Assembly (NCBI RefSeq): GCF_026891975.1
Contig: NZ_JAPTGB010000001.1
Location: forward strand, 1 to 64,000
Source of the DNA: Methanocorpusculum petauri
GTDB taxonomy: Archaea; Halobacteriota; Methanomicrobia; Methanomicrobiales; Methanocorpusculaceae
Direction: 5' to 3'
DNA length: 64,000 nucleotides
Numbering within the stretch: the first letter of the stretch is position 1; each line of letters begins with the position of its first letter. Shown here in pieces: positions 61,321 to 64,000 of the stretch. Made by a program: the position numbers and the translations under genes. A model generated the notes under the pieces. The model was given only the letters and a program-made list of their open reading frames with translations. It made no database searches and had not been told where the DNA came from.

Positions 61321-61330
61321 ACTCTTGCAA

Positions 61331-61624
61331 ATGTATCTTAAAATACACAATATCCCCGGTCAGGGTGAAATCCTCGCCGTCTGTGACCGCGAACTTCTCA
61401 ATACCACCCTCACCTGCCCCACCTGCGACATCATTGTTGACCCCGGCTTCTACGGCAACGTCCTCGCAAATGAAACCGAAGTCCTTGCTGCCCTCACCGC
61501 CTCAGTCAACGCCAATATCATCGGTAAACGCGTCTGTGACCTCGCCATTGCCGCAGGACTCATCGACAAAGAATCCTGCATCATGATCGGCGACATTCCC
61601 CACGCGCAGATTTACGGACTCTGA
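61331..61624 (+). CDS. DUF424 family protein
   Basis: The start at 61331 gives 97 residues beginning MYLKIHNIPGQGEILAVCD; the two extra residues of the longer frame are not family-like. This small archaeal domain (DUF424) has the conserved LLGKTL-type pattern partly replaced by LLNTTLTCPTCDIIVDPGFYG, and a VCDLAIAAGLIDKESCIMIGDIPHAQIYG end. The cysteines (CPTC) could bind metal or be lineage-specific. It opens the DUF424-nmd3-taw2-coaBC operon, 2 bp before nmd3, which fits the known clustering of DUF424 with translation genes. Confidence 0.85.
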   Translation: MYLKIHNIPGQGEILAVCDRELLNTTLTCPTCDIIVDPGFYGNVLANETEVLAALTASVNANIIGKRVCDLAIAAGLIDKESCIMIGDIPHAQIYGL

Positions 61625-61626
61625 CC

Positions 61627-62721
61627 ATGACACTCACCTCAGGCTTCTGCCCCAAATGCGGCGCTCCAAGCGTTAACGGTGAACTCTGCGGAAACTGCCG
61701 CGTCAAAGACACCGTCTGGATCACCATACAGCCCCGCGTTGAATGCATCTGCTGTCCCAGCTGCGGTTCCACCAAAACCGCCGGCATCTGGAGTGACTGC
61801 CAGATCGAACGCGAGGAACTCGCCGAAACCCTCGTCAACTCCGCAATATCCATCCACAAAGACGTCCAGAACATCCAAAAAGACATCCATATCGTTGACA
61901 TCAGCGTCAACCGCTCCATTGCAACCGTCTTCGTCTCCGGTACCCTCTACGGCGTCCCGCTCGAAACCACCCAGAAAGTCAAAATCGTCTGGGCGCGCGA
62001 ACAGTGCGACCGCTGCTGCCGCATCTCCGGCAGCTACTACGAAGGAGTCATCCAGGTACGTGCAACCGGCAGAAAACCCACATCCTTCGAACTCCGCCGC
62101 GCCGCAGAAATCGCCTACCAGATAGAAGACCAGCTCCAGACCGCAGGTGACCGGCTCTCGTTTGTCTCCGACATCGACGAACAAAAAGACGGCATCGACA
62201 TCATCTTCAGTTCCCAGACCATCGGCAGCGCAATCTCCCACGATATCTGCGGAGCACTCGGCGGGTCTTTTACCACCCACCCCAAACTTGTCGGTGAAAA
62301 AGCAGGCATCAAACTCTACCGCGTTACCTATTCCATCCGTCTCCCCCGCTTCTCCCGCGGCGACATCATCAGACACGGCCGCGGCTACTTCCGCATTCTC
62401 CGCCAGACCAAAGACATGCTCTTCGTCCATGACCTCGCAACCGGTCAGTCCCGCAACTTCCGCGAAGAAGACAGCGATGTCTTCATCGCAAACATCCATA
62501 CCGCAGAGCCTGCCGCAATCGTCTATCGCGACGCCGGCATCCTCGGCATCCTCGACCCCGCAACCCAGGAAGTCCGCGAAATTCCCGACTACGCATGGAT
62601 AGAAGCAGACGCAGGCGACACCATCCTCATCGTCCGTGACCACGACACCCTCATCGCCGCAGGCAAAACCGATGAAAGTCCGCAGGATCCCGAAGAACCA
62701 GTTGCAGGAATGCATATCTGA
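61627..62721 (+). CDS. nmd3: NMD3-related ribosome export/assembly protein
   Basis: Archaeal NMD3 is the homologue of the eukaryotic 60S export adaptor and probably works in large-subunit assembly or translation. The 364-residue protein begins with two zinc-binding pairs (FCPKCGAPSVNGELCGNC, then CICCPSCGST) and a later CDRCCRISGSYYEG motif. A helical middle and an eIF5A/OB-like region (RFSRGDIIRHGRGYFRIL) follow. It has no nuclear export tail, as expected. The last 50 bp overlap the next gene. Confidence 0.93.
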   Translation: MTLTSGFCPKCGAPSVNGELCGNCRVKDTVWITIQPRVECICCPSCGSTKTAGIWSDCQIEREELAETLVNSAISIHKDVQNIQKDIHIVDISVNRSIATVFVSGTLYGVPLETTQKVKIVWAREQCDRCCRISGSYYEGVIQVRATGRKPTSFELRRAAEIAYQIEDQLQTAGDRLSFVSDIDEQKDGIDIIFSSQTIGSAISHDICGALGGSFTTHPKLVGEKAGIKLYRVTYSIRLPRFSRGDIIRHGRGYFRILRQTKDMLFVHDLATGQSRNFREEDSDVFIANIHTAEPAAIVYRDAGILGILDPATQEVREIPDYAWIEADAGDTILIVRDHDTLIAAGKTDESPQDPEEPVAGMHI

Positions 62722-63541
62722 ATCCTGGGTTGACCCGGCCCGCAGACCCTATTGCCGCAACGGGTATGCCTACATCCCCGTCCGGACAGGCTTCCCGTAC
62801 GACCTCGATCTCCCCGAACGACAACCCTACACCGGCCCCGGTTACCAGCGGCTCGGTGACACCCTCCTCCTCCACAGCACAGCCCCGACCGATGACCAGC
62901 TCCAAAATCTCATCGACTGGGAACACCCGTCCTGCATCCTCTTGCTTAACCATCATGACGGCGTTATGCGTCTGCCTGACGTCACTGTTCTCTACGGAGT
63001 TCCCCACGACGTCACCTTCCGCGAAACCGGCATCACCTACACCCTCAACCCGACGAAAGTCATGTTTTCGCAGGGCAACCGACTTGAAAAACAACGGATC
63101 AGAAACCTGATCCGTCCTGGCGAACAGATCGCCGACATGTTCGCCGGCATCGGCTACTTCACCCTCTCTGCAGCACTTGCCGGCGCACATGTCCACGCCA
63201 TGGAAATCAACCCGGATTCCTGCGCATATCTGCGAAAAAACTCAGAAATAAACGGAGTTGCGGACAAAATCGCCATTGTGTGCGGCGACTGCCGCACGCA
63301 TCTTACCGGAACCTACAACCGCATCCTCATGGGCCACTTCGACTCTCCTGACTTCCTTACAGCCGCTCTCGCTCACGCAGAACCCGGCACCGTCCTCCAT
63401 GTCCACGGTATCGGCGACCGCACCAGAGACATTGAAGACACCTTACAAGGAGCAGGTTTTAGGTATTCTCTCAGCGAACATAAAGTAAAGAAATATGCAA
63501 GCCGCACCTGGCACTGCGTATGGGACATAGAACTCAGATGA
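62672..63541 (+). CDS. taw2: Trm5/Tyw2-family SAM enzyme, probably Taw2
   Basis: I start it at the ATG at 62672 (289 aa; MKVRRIPKNQLQECISESW), 50 bp inside nmd3; the longer frame only adds 12 residues. The C-terminal class I SAM domain has DMFAGIGYFTLSAAL, HAMEINPDSCAYLRKN and IAIVCGDCR. Where Trm5 has an Asn-x-Pro motif, this protein reads RILMGHFDSPDFL, closer to the MG-type motif of TYW2/Taw2. It therefore probably transfers the aminocarboxypropyl group of SAM to 4-demethylwyosine in tRNA-Phe. m1G37 methyltransferase remains the alternative. It overlaps coaBC by 4 bp. Confidence 0.8.
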   Translation: MKVRRIPKNQLQECISESWVDPARRPYCRNGYAYIPVRTGFPYDLDLPERQPYTGPGYQRLGDTLLLHSTAPTDDQLQNLIDWEHPSCILLLNHHDGVMRLPDVTVLYGVPHDVTFRETGITYTLNPTKVMFSQGNRLEKQRIRNLIRPGEQIADMFAGIGYFTLSAALAGAHVHAMEINPDSCAYLRKNSEINGVADKIAIVCGDCRTHLTGTYNRILMGHFDSPDFLTAALAHAEPGTVLHVHGIGDRTRDIEDTLQGAGFRYSLSEHKVKKYASRTWHCVWDIELR

Positions 63542-64000
63542 ATCGGACACTCGAACACAAACGCATCATACTTGCTGTCACGGGCAGCATCGCCGCCGTT
63601 GAGACGATCAAACTCGCCCATGAGCTGCGGCGCCGCGGTGCCGCAGTCACCGGAATCCTCACTCCGGCAGCCTGCGGCATCATCCACCCCGATGCCCTCA
63701 CCTACGCCTGCGCAGAACCCGCCCTCACGAAAATAACCGGCATGGTCGAACATGTCCTCTACTGCGGCGAAGGCGGCAGAGCCGATCTCCTTCTCATCGC
63801 CCCCGCCACCGCCAACACCATCGGCAAAATCGCCTGCGGCATCGATGACACCATCGTCACTACTTTTGCCACCACCGCAATCGGTCGGGGAATGCCGGTT
63901 GTCCTTGTCCCTGCCATGCATGAATCCATGTACCGCCACCCGGCGGTCATCAAAAACCTCGAAACCCTCCGATCCATGAATATTACCGTAGTACCGCCGC
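63538..64000 (+). CDS. coaBC: phosphopantothenoylcysteine decarboxylase / phosphopantothenate-cysteine ligase CoaBC (partial, cut by window end)
   Basis: The ATG at 63538 overlaps the previous stop (ATGA). The 154 codons seen encode the flavoprotein half: an ILAVTGSIAAVETIKLAHEL start, the FMN/substrate region with IIHPDALTYACAEPALTK, LIAPATANTIGKIACGIDDT and VLVPAMHESMYRHP. These are the CoaC motifs that decarboxylate phosphopantothenoylcysteine in coenzyme A synthesis. The CoaB ligase half would lie past the window end, so it cannot be confirmed here; a related stand-alone archaeal flavoprotein is the alternative. Confidence 0.85.
   Translation, partial: MNRTLEHKRIILAVTGSIAAVETIKLAHELRRRGAAVTGILTPAACGIIHPDALTYACAEPALTKITGMVEHVLYCGEGGRADLLLIAPATANTIGKIACGIDDTIVTTFATTAIGRGMPVVLVPAMHESMYRHPAVIKNLETLRSMNITVVPP

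Noticed and set aside
61639-62715. 358-codon minus-strand frame opposite nmd3
   Set aside because: It is an acidic Asp/Gly/Val-rich shadow created by the C-ending codons of nmd3; the plus-strand zinc motifs identify the real gene.

Overview
The window is methanogen chromosome, most likely from the order Methanomicrobiales and possibly a Methanocorpusculum relative; the genus is inferred from gene content and style, not from a search. Archaeal markers are two proteasome-activating nucleotidases, archaeal DnaG, NMD3, the bridging factor MBF1, FtsZ behind a CdrS-type regulator, CobY, RaSEA, a Taw2-like tRNA enzyme, an aSelBL pseudo-elongation factor, an archaeal pilin-type N-terminus and DUF4013/DUF373/DUF424 families. 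Several information and nucleotide genes are of bacterial type (mutS, mutL, uvrB, purH).

Layout. 0-3.3 kb: a small membrane protein behind a duplicated leader, aSelBL, and a PAN operon. 3.5-9.3 kb: a tightly overlapping polyphosphate operon (ppk, a CHAD-phosphoesterase fusion, ppx). 9.4-20 kb: an MgtE-type transporter, a lipoprotein, an NfnAB/SudAB-like flavoprotein pair, a pentapeptide-repeat gene, an iron-sulfur flavoprotein, cbiP, dnaG and a pilin-like protein. 20-23.3 kb: hypC-hypA-hypE-pyrC downstream of tRNA-Ser(UGA). 23.3-31 kb: a secreted surface protein, RaSEA, an ornithine-cyclodeaminase-family enzyme, an AmmeMemoRadiSam-type radical SAM enzyme and a BtuCDF-type transporter. 31-35.4 kb: mutS-mutL. 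35.4-51 kb: two large beta-helix surface proteins in opposite orientation enclose a second PAN, mbf1-tpiA, uvrB, purH and three DUF4013 membrane proteins. 51-57.4 kb: a lipoprotein, a riboflavin/F420-pathway reductase, cobD-cobY, cdrS-ftsZ and a coiled-coil protein. 57.6-64 kb: a DUF373 membrane protein, threonine ammonia-lyase, an unknown charged protein and a DUF424-nmd3-taw2-coaBC operon cut by the window end.

Pathways that recur: cobamide synthesis and uptake (cbiP, cobD, cobY, BtuCDF), polyphosphate turnover, hydrogenase maturation, protein quality control and DNA repair.

The most unusual architecture is at the two surface-protein genes. Each has a perfect 15-16 bp inverted repeat enclosing a roughly 210-220 bp segment at the same position upstream of its start, like invertible phase-variation promoters. 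Each also carries a closely similar InlB-like coding module and a roughly 220 bp hairpin-rich repeat just after its stop codon. Other notable non-coding signals are an 11-bp iteron array before cdrS-ftsZ, a palindrome that places a Shine-Dalgarno in a hairpin loop (60.4 kb), a double hairpin after ftsZ, and a degenerate modular repeat family in at least six intergenic gaps.
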